Shown: positions 9,322 to 18,398 of the stretch, in pieces
Numbering within the stretch: the stretch's first letter is position 1
Layout of the letters: every line of letters starts with the position of its first letter
Notes under the pieces: generated by a model
What the model saw: the letters and a program-made list of their open reading frames with translations, nothing else
The model's database searches: none
What the model was told of the DNA's origin: nothing
Assembly: GCF_011762185.1 (NCBI RefSeq)
Contig: NZ_JAASQJ010000003.1
Coordinates: 806,001-870,000 of the forward strand
Length of the DNA stretch: 64,000 nucleotides
Origin: Dyadobacter arcticus
GTDB taxonomy: Bacteria > Bacteroidota > Bacteroidia > Cytophagales > Spirosomataceae
Reading direction: 5' to 3'
Program-made: the position numbers and the translations under genes

Positions 9322-10754
9322 ACAGTAATGGTTTCGATACCCAACAACTTACCTAGCTTATTGATCTTGGCCGAAATATGCCCAACCCCGACAGCGCAAT
9401 GGTGGGCCGGCCCATGGCTATTCCAGTTCTCCACAAACTTTCTGGCGCCGATAGAAAAACGGTAGCGGCTGTTTGTATTTCCAATTTCCAGGATCGCCCC
9501 AGGCACTGATTCACCTTCTGCTATCAGCAATTGAACCTTTCCGTCGTAGGTTTCTACAACGGACAGTAAGGTAACCGGGCCATGTTTCACGCTCATTTCC
9601 ACCGACAAACCGTTGCCTACTTTGCCATGATATACATGGAGCGGTCTTACTTTTGTTTTACCTTCTGCAATCGCAATGTGACCCGGACCGTCGTGCCCCA
9701 TCAGTACCACGTCGTCGATAAAATCCATCGCATAATATTCAGTAAACGAGCCTCCTGCGCCAAAGCTGTCCATGATTTTCATGGCCTGCGCATTTTTAAT
9801 TTCATACTCTCCGGCAACCGGAATGCCGCTGGCTGTTAAAAGCGAGTTCCCCAAAATGACCGAACTCATCGAATCCTCATTCATGACATTGCCTGTCCCT
9901 TTGTGGTAGTAAGCCATAGAACCCAGCTGATACCTATTCACAAGACGTTCCAAGGCTACCGCCGTTCTGGCCGCACGTTTCAATTCTTGTTCTGAGCAGT
10001 CGGACTGGACGTCGAAGGTGGTTTCAAAACGCGTAACCATATCTCCAATTTGCACGTCTGTAACTTCCTGGCGCAAAGCCGAAAGTTCGTCGACCTCGAT
10101 TACTTCGATATGTCCTCCAAAAACGGCGCATTGCCGCGTGAGATCGGAGTAGATGTCCAGCATGCCACTGTAATAATTGCCCATAATCCCTAATCTGTTG
10201 TGCGCCATGACGTTAGCAACACCTGCGGCAGCTATCCAATCCCGCACTTCATCCCAGGCCAGCGGATCATTGTTCAGCATTCCGGTGATTTGGTAAAAAG
10301 GAATTTGGGAGCGATTAAAAACATTAGCAATCTCGGGCACAGGACAAGCGGAACAGTACGCAAGCCACTCCCCAGTCATTTTGGTGCGATCGTTGAGACT
10401 GTTAAACCACTTATAATCTATCGCCGCTTCAGGAGCGAGGTTAAGAATAATCACCGGTACTTTTGCCCTTCTCACAACCGGCAAAACAGTAGAAGAAAGC
10501 GCATAAGTGGTAACATATAAAAAAATAAGGTCCACATCCGCCTGACGGAACGTATGGCCTGCATCCAATGCTTTTTCAGGGGTGTCGATTAACCCCAGGT
10601 TGACGATCTCGGCACCATATCCGGTCAGCTTTTCTTCGACCTCGTCCACATAGCCTTTCAGCCGTTCTTCCAGACCCTCAAATTGCTCCCAATATGCCTG
10701 CAAACCGATGCCAAAAAGTCCGGCTTTGAGGTGATATTTACTTTGTACTGACAT
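9315..10754 (-). CDS. L-arabinose/L-fucose isomerase family protein (AraA-like)
   Basis: 479 residues, cytoplasmic. Members of this fold use a divalent metal to interconvert aldoses and ketoses. The AraA-type metal-ligand motifs are visible: a Glu in AGEYEIKNAQAMKI, a Glu and His in the FTEYYAMDF...GHDGPGH region, and a C-terminal His in SHGPAHHC. The sequence is closer to L-arabinose isomerase than to RhaA. It is the first gene of a two-gene operon with the GH78 rhamnosidase, which points to deoxy- or pentose-sugar processing. The true substrate is unknown. A divergent AraC-type regulator starts 175 bases away. Confidence 0.7.
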   Translation of the reverse strand: MSVQSKYHLKAGLFGIGLQAYWEQFEGLEERLKGYVDEVEEKLTGYGAEIVNLGLIDTPEKALDAGHTFRQADVDLIFLYVTTYALSSTVLPVVRRAKVPVIILNLAPEAAIDYKWFNSLNDRTKMTGEWLAYCSACPVPEIANVFNRSQIPFYQITGMLNNDPLAWDEVRDWIAAAGVANVMAHNRLGIMGNYYSGMLDIYSDLTRQCAVFGGHIEVIEVDELSALRQEVTDVQIGDMVTRFETTFDVQSDCSEQELKRAARTAVALERLVNRYQLGSMAYYHKGTGNVMNEDSMSSVILGNSLLTASGIPVAGEYEIKNAQAMKIMDSFGAGGSFTEYYAMDFIDDVVLMGHDGPGHIAIAEGKTKVRPLHVYHGKVGNGLSVEMSVKHGPVTLLSVVETYDGKVQLLIAEGESVPGAILEIGNTNSRYRFSIGARKFVENWNSHGPAHHCAVGVGHISAKINKLGKLLGIETITVC

Positions 10755-10847
10755 ATCAAAAAATACAAATCTGTATTATAAAGGACTGAAAGATAATGCA
10801 CGCATTTTAATTTTATTTATTGAGTTTTCTTGTTTTAAATGCATTTA

Positions 10848-10867
10848 TTTACAATTTAATTTGTAAA
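10848..10867. promoter_or_regulatory. Candidate operator palindrome between divergent genes
   Basis: TTTACAA and TTGTAAA arms are separated by 6 bases in the AT-rich region between the isomerase and AraC-type genes. The position suits a regulatory site. AraC proteins often prefer direct repeats, so the assignment is weak. Confidence 0.3.
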
Positions 10868-10929
10868 AATAGGATGGAAACAAGTTTGCATCCAATGAAT
10901 AAACTGGCTCATTATTTGCACATATTGAT

Positions 10930-11817
10930 ATGGAGCTATACAGAAAATACTTTGATGCGGAGCAGCTTGAAAGGCTGGCGGACTCAGAGCCAAACTGGGG
11001 TGTGTCAATCCTGAACATCGGACATAACCTTCATCCTGCCCAGAAACCTTACCCCGATGCAAACCATCCTGAGAGTTACCACTTCAATTGGGACAAAGGA
11101 CGGGTGATCCATGAATTCCAGATCGTTTATATCTCCAATGGCAGCGGTATTTTTGAAACTGAAACGATCCCGCCGACGCTGGTGGAGGCTGGTACCGCAT
11201 TTCTGCTGTTCCCCAATGTATGGCATCGGTACAAGCCAACCATGGAAACAGGCTGGGAAGAATTCTGGGTCGGATTTGGCGGTAATTATTCCGAGTATCT
11301 TATGCGGCAGGATTGTTTCAAAGCAGACAGCCCGTTGATTAAAATTGGCTTCAACTCGGAGTTATTGAATGTATTCATCCGACTTGTTCAAACATTGAAA
11401 TTCGAGGGAATTGCGTATAAACAAATATCATCGTGCCTGGTCATTCAATTGCTGGGGCTGGTGTATGCTTCCGCACTGATGACCGACCAGGCGCAATCCT
11501 ATAAGGAAAAACTGGTGCACCGCATGCGTTACAAGATTCATGAAAATTGTGCGGGGGTGATCGATATGGAAAAGCTGGCGGCGCAAAGTGGCGTGAGTTA
11601 TGGTTGGTTCCGTAAGGCATTTAAAGAGGTAATTGGTACCTCTCCCGGCCAATACCACTTAAATCTTAAAATCGAGAAAGCCTGCGAAATGTTGCGGGAA
11701 ACGTCTTTTTCCATTTCGGAGATCGCCTACAAGGCTGGATTTGAATCCGAATTTTATTTTTCAAGAATTTTTAGAAAAAAAATGACCGTTACGCCGTCTG
11801 CTTATCGGGAGGGTTAA
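10930..11817 (+). CDS. AraC-family transcriptional regulator
   Basis: 295 residues. The N-terminal part (about 25-160) is a cupin-like sugar-sensing domain with FQIVYISNGSG and a FPNVWHRYKP segment. The C-terminal 100 residues hold two helix-turn-helix motifs, the second with the family signature ISEIAYKAGFESEFYFSRIF. It is divergent from the isomerase-rhamnosidase operon and probably activates it in response to a sugar. The ATG at 10930 was chosen because the cupin alignment begins soon after. Target and ligand are inferred from position. Confidence 0.85.
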   Translation: MELYRKYFDAEQLERLADSEPNWGVSILNIGHNLHPAQKPYPDANHPESYHFNWDKGRVIHEFQIVYISNGSGIFETETIPPTLVEAGTAFLLFPNVWHRYKPTMETGWEEFWVGFGGNYSEYLMRQDCFKADSPLIKIGFNSELLNVFIRLVQTLKFEGIAYKQISSCLVIQLLGLVYASALMTDQAQSYKEKLVHRMRYKIHENCAGVIDMEKLAAQSGVSYGWFRKAFKEVIGTSPGQYHLNLKIEKACEMLRETSFSISEIAYKAGFESEFYFSRIFRKKMTVTPSAYREG

Positions 11818-11911
11818 AATCTTATTGCTTTTGCATTCAATTTTCCATCCTGCAAGTCGTTCCTAAGCTGACTGGAAAATAGCCGGGCCAACGTTGCAAA
11901 ATACCGAATAG

Positions 11912-12484
11912 ATGAGACTATCTGCTTTGTTAATTTTTCTATTGCTCTCCGCAACATCCTGCGAATGGATTGGAAACTCGCCCAGTTTTGGGGACGATTT
12001 TGTGACCTATACCATCCGATCTGGAAATCACGACGCTGATAATACCATTAACACGCCATTTACTTCCAAATCAATGCATTTCCAGGCGCTCTTTGACAGT
12101 AGCTGTATTTACAAAAATGCGGTCGCAGAGAACCAGAACGACATCAACAAACTATACGGTTTCTCTGATTGCAGTTCTCAACATCAGAACAATAGCGCGC
12201 GCTTTGGCTGGAACTGGCGCGAAGGCGCGATACATATCTTCGCATATGTATATGTGAACGGCCAGCGCATGGAAAAAGAATTGGGTACGGCCGAGCTCAA
12301 TGAGCCGACCAGCTTCAAGATCGCAACGCAAGATAATGCCTATCTCTTCACTTTCCACGGCATAGAAACCACCATGCCGCGCCATTGTTCCGGCGGAGTC
12401 GGGATCGCTTACAAATTGCTGCCTTATTTTGGTGGAGATGAACCCGCGCCGCAGGATATCCGCATCAAAATCAGGAATTTATAG
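11912..12484 (+). CDS. Hypothetical lipoprotein
   Basis: 190 residues with a lipoprotein signal: a hydrophobic stretch followed by a lipobox ending at Cys17 (LLLSATSC), so it is probably anchored in the inner or outer membrane. The mature part looks beta-rich and has several additional cysteines. I do not recognise a domain. Its last 14 bases overlap the 3' end of the convergent trehalohydrolase gene. Confidence 0.6.
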   Translation: MRLSALLIFLLLSATSCEWIGNSPSFGDDFVTYTIRSGNHDADNTINTPFTSKSMHFQALFDSSCIYKNAVAENQNDINKLYGFSDCSSQHQNNSARFGWNWREGAIHIFAYVYVNGQRMEKELGTAELNEPTSFKIATQDNAYLFTFHGIETTMPRHCSGGVGIAYKLLPYFGGDEPAPQDIRIKIRNL

Positions 12485-14318
12485 CATTTGCGTACACAGT
12501 AAAAGATTCAGGAGCGACCAGTACCACGCCGGAATCAATTTGCTCCGATAATGTACGTTCCCCATTCCACTGTTCGTCCGAGGAGGCGATCAACTTTTTC
12601 CAAATCCCCTTATCTGCGGGAAATGAAGTTTCTTGAACAGATCTGGAGAAATTAAGAATCGCTACAACATGCTGTTCAGCAGATATGCGGCCCATCACAA
12701 TCAATTCTTTTTCAGGAAATGCCTGCACATTCAGATCATCGCGATTTGTATTTGCCAGCGCAGGCTCTATTTTTCTGAGATTGATCAGCTTTTTATAGTA
12801 TTCCAATAAAGTCCGGTGCGGTTCCTTTTGCAGAAGCTCCCATTGAAGTTTAGATGCATTGAATGTTTCTTCCGACATGGGGTCTGGCGCGTCGCCTTCC
12901 AGGTGAAAGGCTGCAAATTCCTGTTTTCTGCCTTTGCGCACTGCTTCGGCCAACTCGGGATCGGTGTGGCTTACGAAGTATTGAAATGGATTTGTTTCAC
13001 CCCACTCTTCTCCCATAAATAAAAGTGGTACATAAGGACTAATCATTACGGCTCCGGCTAGCAGTTTCTGCATTTCAAAACTCACTAACTGGCTGGTACG
13101 CTCTCCAAGCATACGATTCCCAATGTGATCATGATTTTGGGAAAAAACTACAAATTGCTGCCCGGGAAAACCGTCTGCCTTCACGCCGAATTTCCTTTTC
13201 CGGTGCTCCGAATAAATGCCATCGTACACGTATGCGTCTGCATAAGATTTTGCAAGAGAAGTAATCGGCTCAAAATCAGAATAATATCCGCTGCGCTGCT
13301 GGCCCGAGGACACGCGCAATGCATGATGGAATTCATCAATCCATTGCCCATCCATCCCGTAACCGCCTTCCTGCACCGGTTTGATAAACCGGGTATCATT
13401 CAAATCCATCTCGACAATGAGGTAATGTGTTTTCCCGGTTTGTCTGGTCAATTCGTCAGTCCGGTTCCTGATCTCCTCTAAAAGATGAACGGGACTGAAA
13501 TCTTTGATGGCGTGAACTGCATCCATGCGCAGGCCGTCGATATGAAAATCGCGGAACCACATGAGCGCATTTTCGACAAAAAATTGTCGCACTGCATCGC
13601 TCCATTCATCATCAAAATTGAGTGCATCGCCCCAGGGTGTATGATAATTTTCAGTAAAATAAGGCCCCAGCTCAGCGAGTATATTTCCTTCGGGCCCCAT
13701 ATGATTGTAAACCACATCCAGGATTACCGCCAGGCCTTTTTCATGACTAGCATTGACCAACGATTGCAGACCCCTTACCCCACCATAAGAATCCTGGACA
13801 CAATACGGAAATACGCCATCATAACCCCAATTACGGGAGCCTGCAAATTGCGATACGGGCATGATTTCAATAGCCGTAATACCGAGGTTAACCAGATAAT
13901 CCAGCTTGCTTTCTATAGACGTAAAGGTACCTTCGGGTGTGAAGGTACCTGCATGCAACTCGTAGATGATGTATTGGGATAGCACTGTATTTTGCCAATC
14001 CCGGTCCGTCCAATTAAAATTCTTGACATCAACAGCCTTGGAGGGTCCATGAATGCCTTTGGGTTGGGACAAAGAGGCGGGATCAGAGACAATGACGTCA
14101 TCATTGAGCTGAAACTGATATAAATCACCCGGCTTCAATTCATTGGTTTCGAGCAGCCAATAGCCATAAGTCTCCTTATTCAATACCAGTTTTTTCCCGG
14201 AATCCACCAGCAATAGCTGGACATTTTCGGCCTCCGGAGCCCAGACGAGAATGTGCGCTTCTTCAAACTCATTGAAACTTACACCCGGCATACCGGTCAA
14301 TACAGCGTCAACAATCAT
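12471..14318 (-). CDS. treZ: Malto-oligosyltrehalose trehalohydrolase, GH13
   Basis: 615 residues, cytoplasmic. TreZ releases trehalose from maltooligosyl-trehalose. An N-terminal E-set domain (about 15-100) precedes a GH13 barrel with VVYNHMGPEGN, the nucleophile region DGLRMDAVHAI and the acid/base region LIVEMDLND; TreZ enzymes usually have ESDLND there. The barrel continues through SQNHDHIGNR. The C-terminus is a beta domain. Its ATG overlaps the upstream glgX stop by 4 bases. The partner TreY, which makes the substrate, is not in this window. Confidence 0.85.
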   Translation of the reverse strand: MIVDAVLTGMPGVSFNEFEEAHILVWAPEAENVQLLLVDSGKKLVLNKETYGYWLLETNELKPGDLYQFQLNDDVIVSDPASLSQPKGIHGPSKAVDVKNFNWTDRDWQNTVLSQYIIYELHAGTFTPEGTFTSIESKLDYLVNLGITAIEIMPVSQFAGSRNWGYDGVFPYCVQDSYGGVRGLQSLVNASHEKGLAVILDVVYNHMGPEGNILAELGPYFTENYHTPWGDALNFDDEWSDAVRQFFVENALMWFRDFHIDGLRMDAVHAIKDFSPVHLLEEIRNRTDELTRQTGKTHYLIVEMDLNDTRFIKPVQEGGYGMDGQWIDEFHHALRVSSGQQRSGYYSDFEPITSLAKSYADAYVYDGIYSEHRKRKFGVKADGFPGQQFVVFSQNHDHIGNRMLGERTSQLVSFEMQKLLAGAVMISPYVPLLFMGEEWGETNPFQYFVSHTDPELAEAVRKGRKQEFAAFHLEGDAPDPMSEETFNASKLQWELLQKEPHRTLLEYYKKLINLRKIEPALANTNRDDLNVQAFPEKELIVMGRISAEQHVVAILNFSRSVQETSFPADKGIWKKLIASSDEQWNGERTLSEQIDSGVVLVAPESFTVYANAINS

Positions 14319-16504
14319 ATTTTTTGTCCTTCCAATGCATGTTTAAAAACCATAACTGACCGGCTATCCACAATGACGGAACTTCCGGCTTTAACAACCT
14401 GGCCATCATTGCTGACACAACTATTGGCTGTATCAATCACCTTGCGCCATTGGCTGCCGTATTTTTCCGGAGGCAAAATGTAATTAACGGGTTCATAATG
14501 AGCATTGAAGATCATATAAAAACTATCGTCATAAATCGGCTTGCCTTTCGGGTCCATATGCCTGATCCCTTTTCCATTCAGGAAAACGCCCAGTGACTTC
14601 GCATGATCGTGTTTCCAATTTTCTTCCGGCATTTCCGTTCCTTCGGGTAAAAACCAGGCGATATCCTCTAATCCTTTTCCCTTGATCGGCATTCCGCGGA
14701 ACCAATGCTTCCTTCTAAAAGTAGGATGGGTTTTAACAAAGGCGATGAGCTGCTGTGTAAATCTTAACAACTTCTCGTCAGCCTGCTCCCAATTTAGCCA
14801 GGAAATTTCATTGTCCTGACCATACGCATTGTTATTTCCACCCTGCGAGCGTCCCCACTCATCGCCTGCTACAAGCATTGGCACACCTTGCGATAAGAAT
14901 AGCGTGGTAAGGAAATTTCGCTTCTGTTTATTTCTCAAATCAAGGATTTCCTGATCAGTAGTAGGCCCTTCAACCCCACAGTTCCACGACTGATTATGAG
15001 ACTCTCCATCCATACTATTCTCACCATTTGCCATGTTACGCTTTTCATTATACGACACAAGATCGTTCAATGTAAAACCGTCATGCGCGGTGATAAAATT
15101 GATGCTTGCGGTGGGTGTGCGGTCCTCTGCTTTATACAAATCTGAGCTGCCCGTGAAACGCTCGGCAAACTCTGCCAGCATACTGTCTGCGCCGCGCCAG
15201 TAGTCCCTGATACAATCGCGGTAACGTCCGTTCCACTCCGCCCAACCGTTTGGAAACTTACCCACCTGATATCCGTCGTGCCCAATATCCCAGGGTTCTG
15301 CAATGAGTTTTACCTGCGATATCACCGGATCCTGGTGAATAATATCAAAAAATGCACTTAACCGGTCGACTGCGTGCAATTCCCTGGCTAATGTGGACGC
15401 GAGATCAAAACGGAAACCGTCGACATGCATTTCAGTGATCCAGTAACGCAGGCTGTCCATGATCAATCGTAAAACGCTGGGAAGCCTGGCATTCAATGTG
15501 TTACCAGTTCCGGTATAGTCCATATAATATCGACCATCCATTAACCGGTAATACGACATATTATCAATACCCCTGAATGAAATCGTCGGGCCCATTTGGT
15601 TTCCCTCACCGGTATGGTTGTACACAACATCCAGGATCACCTCGATACCCGCTTTGTGCATTTCCTTTACCATATTTTTAAACTCGACCACCTGTTCGCC
15701 ATGGGTACCCGTACTGCTGTACCTGACGTCCGGTGCAAAGAAACCGATCGAATTATAGCCCCAGTAGTTGGTAAGTCCTTTCTCCTTCAAATGTCGGTCG
15801 GAAATAAAATGATGGACGGGCATCAGCTCTATGGCAGTAATGCCTAATTTTTTCAGATAATCAATGCTCGCGGGATGGGCAAGGCCGGCATAACTTCCTC
15901 TGATCGCCTCGGGAATGTCGGGATGCAAGTTGGTGAATCCTTTGACGTGCGCTTCGTAAATGATGGTATCGTGATACGGTATCCCCGGCGGCTGAACGTC
16001 CTCCCAGTCAAAATGATGGTCGATTACCACTGATTTGGGGACGTAGCAGGCACTGTCCAATTCACTATAACTCAAATCTCCGGCCGGATCACCGATAATA
16101 TATCCGAAAAGCGCATCATGCCATTGAATGGTGCCCGAAATGGATTTGGCGTATGGATCTATCAATAACTTATTAGGATTAAAACGCAGCCCGACCGTTG
16201 GCTCATACTGACCGTGAACGCGATATCCGTAAAGCTGGCCCGGTTTAAGTCCGGGTACATACACATGCCATATATGTTGCGAAACTTCCTTGATCTGAAT
16301 TCTGACATTCTCTGTCAAACTATCCGGCCTATCAAACAGGCACAGCTCCACGTCCGTTGCATTTTCAGAATACAGGGCAAAATTCACTCCTTCATTATCC
16401 CAGGTTGCTCCGAGCGGGTACGGCTTGCCCGGATAAACGATTACATTATCAAGTTTGGATTGATCAACTACTTTTTGATTGGCAATTTTCCTCATATACC
16501 TCAT
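14315..16504 (-). CDS. glgX: Glycogen debranching enzyme (isoamylase type), GH13
   Basis: 729 residues. It hydrolyses alpha-1,6 branches of glycogen or limit dextrin. An N-terminal CBM48/isoamylase domain (about 20-120, PLGATWDNEGVNFALYSENA) precedes the catalytic barrel with DVVYNHTGEGNQ, the nucleophile region DGFRFDLAS, the acid/base region LIAEPWDIG and TAHDGFTLNDL. The length matches GlgX/TreX enzymes. It overlaps treZ by ATGA, so the operon order is glgX-treZ, coupling debranching to trehalose release. Confidence 0.88.
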   Translation of the reverse strand: MRYMRKIANQKVVDQSKLDNVIVYPGKPYPLGATWDNEGVNFALYSENATDVELCLFDRPDSLTENVRIQIKEVSQHIWHVYVPGLKPGQLYGYRVHGQYEPTVGLRFNPNKLLIDPYAKSISGTIQWHDALFGYIIGDPAGDLSYSELDSACYVPKSVVIDHHFDWEDVQPPGIPYHDTIIYEAHVKGFTNLHPDIPEAIRGSYAGLAHPASIDYLKKLGITAIELMPVHHFISDRHLKEKGLTNYWGYNSIGFFAPDVRYSSTGTHGEQVVEFKNMVKEMHKAGIEVILDVVYNHTGEGNQMGPTISFRGIDNMSYYRLMDGRYYMDYTGTGNTLNARLPSVLRLIMDSLRYWITEMHVDGFRFDLASTLARELHAVDRLSAFFDIIHQDPVISQVKLIAEPWDIGHDGYQVGKFPNGWAEWNGRYRDCIRDYWRGADSMLAEFAERFTGSSDLYKAEDRTPTASINFITAHDGFTLNDLVSYNEKRNMANGENSMDGESHNQSWNCGVEGPTTDQEILDLRNKQKRNFLTTLFLSQGVPMLVAGDEWGRSQGGNNNAYGQDNEISWLNWEQADEKLLRFTQQLIAFVKTHPTFRRKHWFRGMPIKGKGLEDIAWFLPEGTEMPEENWKHDHAKSLGVFLNGKGIRHMDPKGKPIYDDSFYMIFNAHYEPVNYILPPEKYGSQWRKVIDTANSCVSNDGQVVKAGSSVIVDSRSVMVFKHALEGQKI

Positions 16505-16784
16505 TTTATGTTCACACTATACCATTATCCACCTAGGAACTTACCGGAAGCAAATCCTTTTTAACTAAACATGTGGAGTGGATTGTTTTGAGAACTATAG
16601 TGTTATAAAATTATGCCAAGCCTATTGTCGAGCATTTTGAAAAACCATTTGTTCATCGCATGATCGCGACCCGGAAGTGGGTATATTAATTGACGAAAAT
16701 TGTACAGGAGGAACTGGACTAAACCGCATTACATTAACAAAAATGACTAAATTTCCGGCTCTTGTCCATTTTTGACCCGAAAAC

Positions 16785-18398
16785 ATGATTCTGATTGTCG
16801 ATGACAGGCCGGAAAACATTCTTCCTTTGAAAAAAATCCTGGAATTGCACGATTTCCAGACGGACAGTGCAGAATCGGGTGAAGAAGCCTTAAAGAAAAT
16901 CCTCAATACCAGCTATTCCGTTATCATTATGGATGTGCAAATGCCAGGTATGGATGGCTTCGAAGTCGCGGAGGCTATTTCGGGATTTAGCAAAGCGAAG
17001 GATACCCCAATTATCTTTTTGTCGGCCATTAACACCGAGAAACGCTTCATTACAAAAGGTTATAGCTCTGGCGGTATAGATTACCTCACTAAACCCGTTG
17101 ATCCGGATATCTTGCTGCTCAAAGTCAAGACATTTTATAAGTTATACGAACAACAGCAGGAATTAAAGGCGATTCAGGAATCATTACGGAAAGAAATTGA
17201 GATAAGAAATCGGGCACAGGAAGAGCTGGCGGCAAGGATGCAAGAACTGCGCTTCATTCTCGAATCGCTGCCGCAGATTGCATTTACCATTAAAACGGAC
17301 GGAAAGATCGAGTATGTGAATGAACATTGGTTCCAATACTCTGTCGACGCAAACACTTTTCCGCAAATCCATTCCGACGATGATGTTTGCGAACGCTGGG
17401 ATGCACATTTTCAGCGGGGGCTGGAATTCACCAGTGAGGCTCGGCTTATGCATCTTGACACCCGGGAATACAAACATTTTCTGCTAAAAATCATCCCTAT
17501 CTTTCAAAATGGCGTGATTATCCGTTGGGTGGGCTCTTTTACCGATATTCATCAACAGAAAGTGGCGCACGAGGTGCTGGAAATGAAAGTCGAGATCAGA
17601 ACCAGGGAATTGATGGCCAAAAATTCGGAATTGGAAACTACTAATCACGAATTGCAGCAATTTGCCTGGGTGGTCTCACACGACCTGAAAGAACCTCTTC
17701 GCAAAATTCAGACATTCAGTCATCTGATTAAAGATAAATATTTGAGCGGCAATGCGGAGGCAACGTCTTACCTCAACCGTTTGATCAATTCGTCTGCAAG
17801 AATGTCCAGGCTGATCAGCGATTTGCTTGATTATTCACGGCTTTCTGTCAAAGCATTCTTTCAGCCAACCGACCTGAATATTTTGATCACTGAATTGCTT
17901 TTGGATTTCGACGAATTGATCCACGAAAAAAATGCAGTAATCGACATTGACCGTCTTCCCATCATTGATACCATTCCAAGCCAGATCAGACAGGTTTTCC
18001 AGAATCTATTGGGTAATGCATTGAAATTCTCGAAACCGGACGTTTCCCCTGTGATTTCAATCACCTATGACCTGATCGAAACCAAGAATACGGATGGTGT
18101 TATTTCGCCGGATGGAGAATACTGCCGGATTGCGATTGAAGACAATGGGATAGGATTTGACGAAAAATTTCTGGACAGGATTTTTATCATTTTCCAGCGG
18201 CTTAATAACCCCGGGAATTACGAAGGCACCGGCATTGGCCTGGCCATTGCAAAGAAAATAATGGATAAACATAATGGCCTCATTTCTGCCCACAGCGCGC
18301 AGAACCATGGCGCTAAATTCATACTGGTACTGCCTTTGGTTCAGGAAAAGGCGGCCAATGAAACCCAATCTGAAAATCAGTACACCGAAAACCTATGA
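16785..18398 (+). CDS. Receiver-PAS hybrid sensor histidine kinase
   Basis: 537 residues, cytoplasmic, with no membrane segments. The order is an N-terminal receiver (about 1-120, phospho-Asp in VIIMDVQMPGMDGFE), a coiled coil (about 125-165), a PAS domain (about 165-270), a second short coiled coil, a HisKA domain (phospho-His in VVSHDLKEPLRK near residue 298) and a HATPase domain (GNALKFSK, EDNGIGFDE, GTGIGLAIAKKI). An N-terminal receiver on a kinase suggests it is itself controlled by another kinase. The stop overlaps the next start by 4 bases, so it opens a signalling operon. Confidence 0.88.
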   Translation: MILIVDDRPENILPLKKILELHDFQTDSAESGEEALKKILNTSYSVIIMDVQMPGMDGFEVAEAISGFSKAKDTPIIFLSAINTEKRFITKGYSSGGIDYLTKPVDPDILLLKVKTFYKLYEQQQELKAIQESLRKEIEIRNRAQEELAARMQELRFILESLPQIAFTIKTDGKIEYVNEHWFQYSVDANTFPQIHSDDDVCERWDAHFQRGLEFTSEARLMHLDTREYKHFLLKIIPIFQNGVIIRWVGSFTDIHQQKVAHEVLEMKVEIRTRELMAKNSELETTNHELQQFAWVVSHDLKEPLRKIQTFSHLIKDKYLSGNAEATSYLNRLINSSARMSRLISDLLDYSRLSVKAFFQPTDLNILITELLLDFDELIHEKNAVIDIDRLPIIDTIPSQIRQVFQNLLGNALKFSKPDVSPVISITYDLIETKNTDGVISPDGEYCRIAIEDNGIGFDEKFLDRIFIIFQRLNNPGNYEGTGIGLAIAKKIMDKHNGLISAHSAQNHGAKFILVLPLVQEKAANETQSENQYTENL

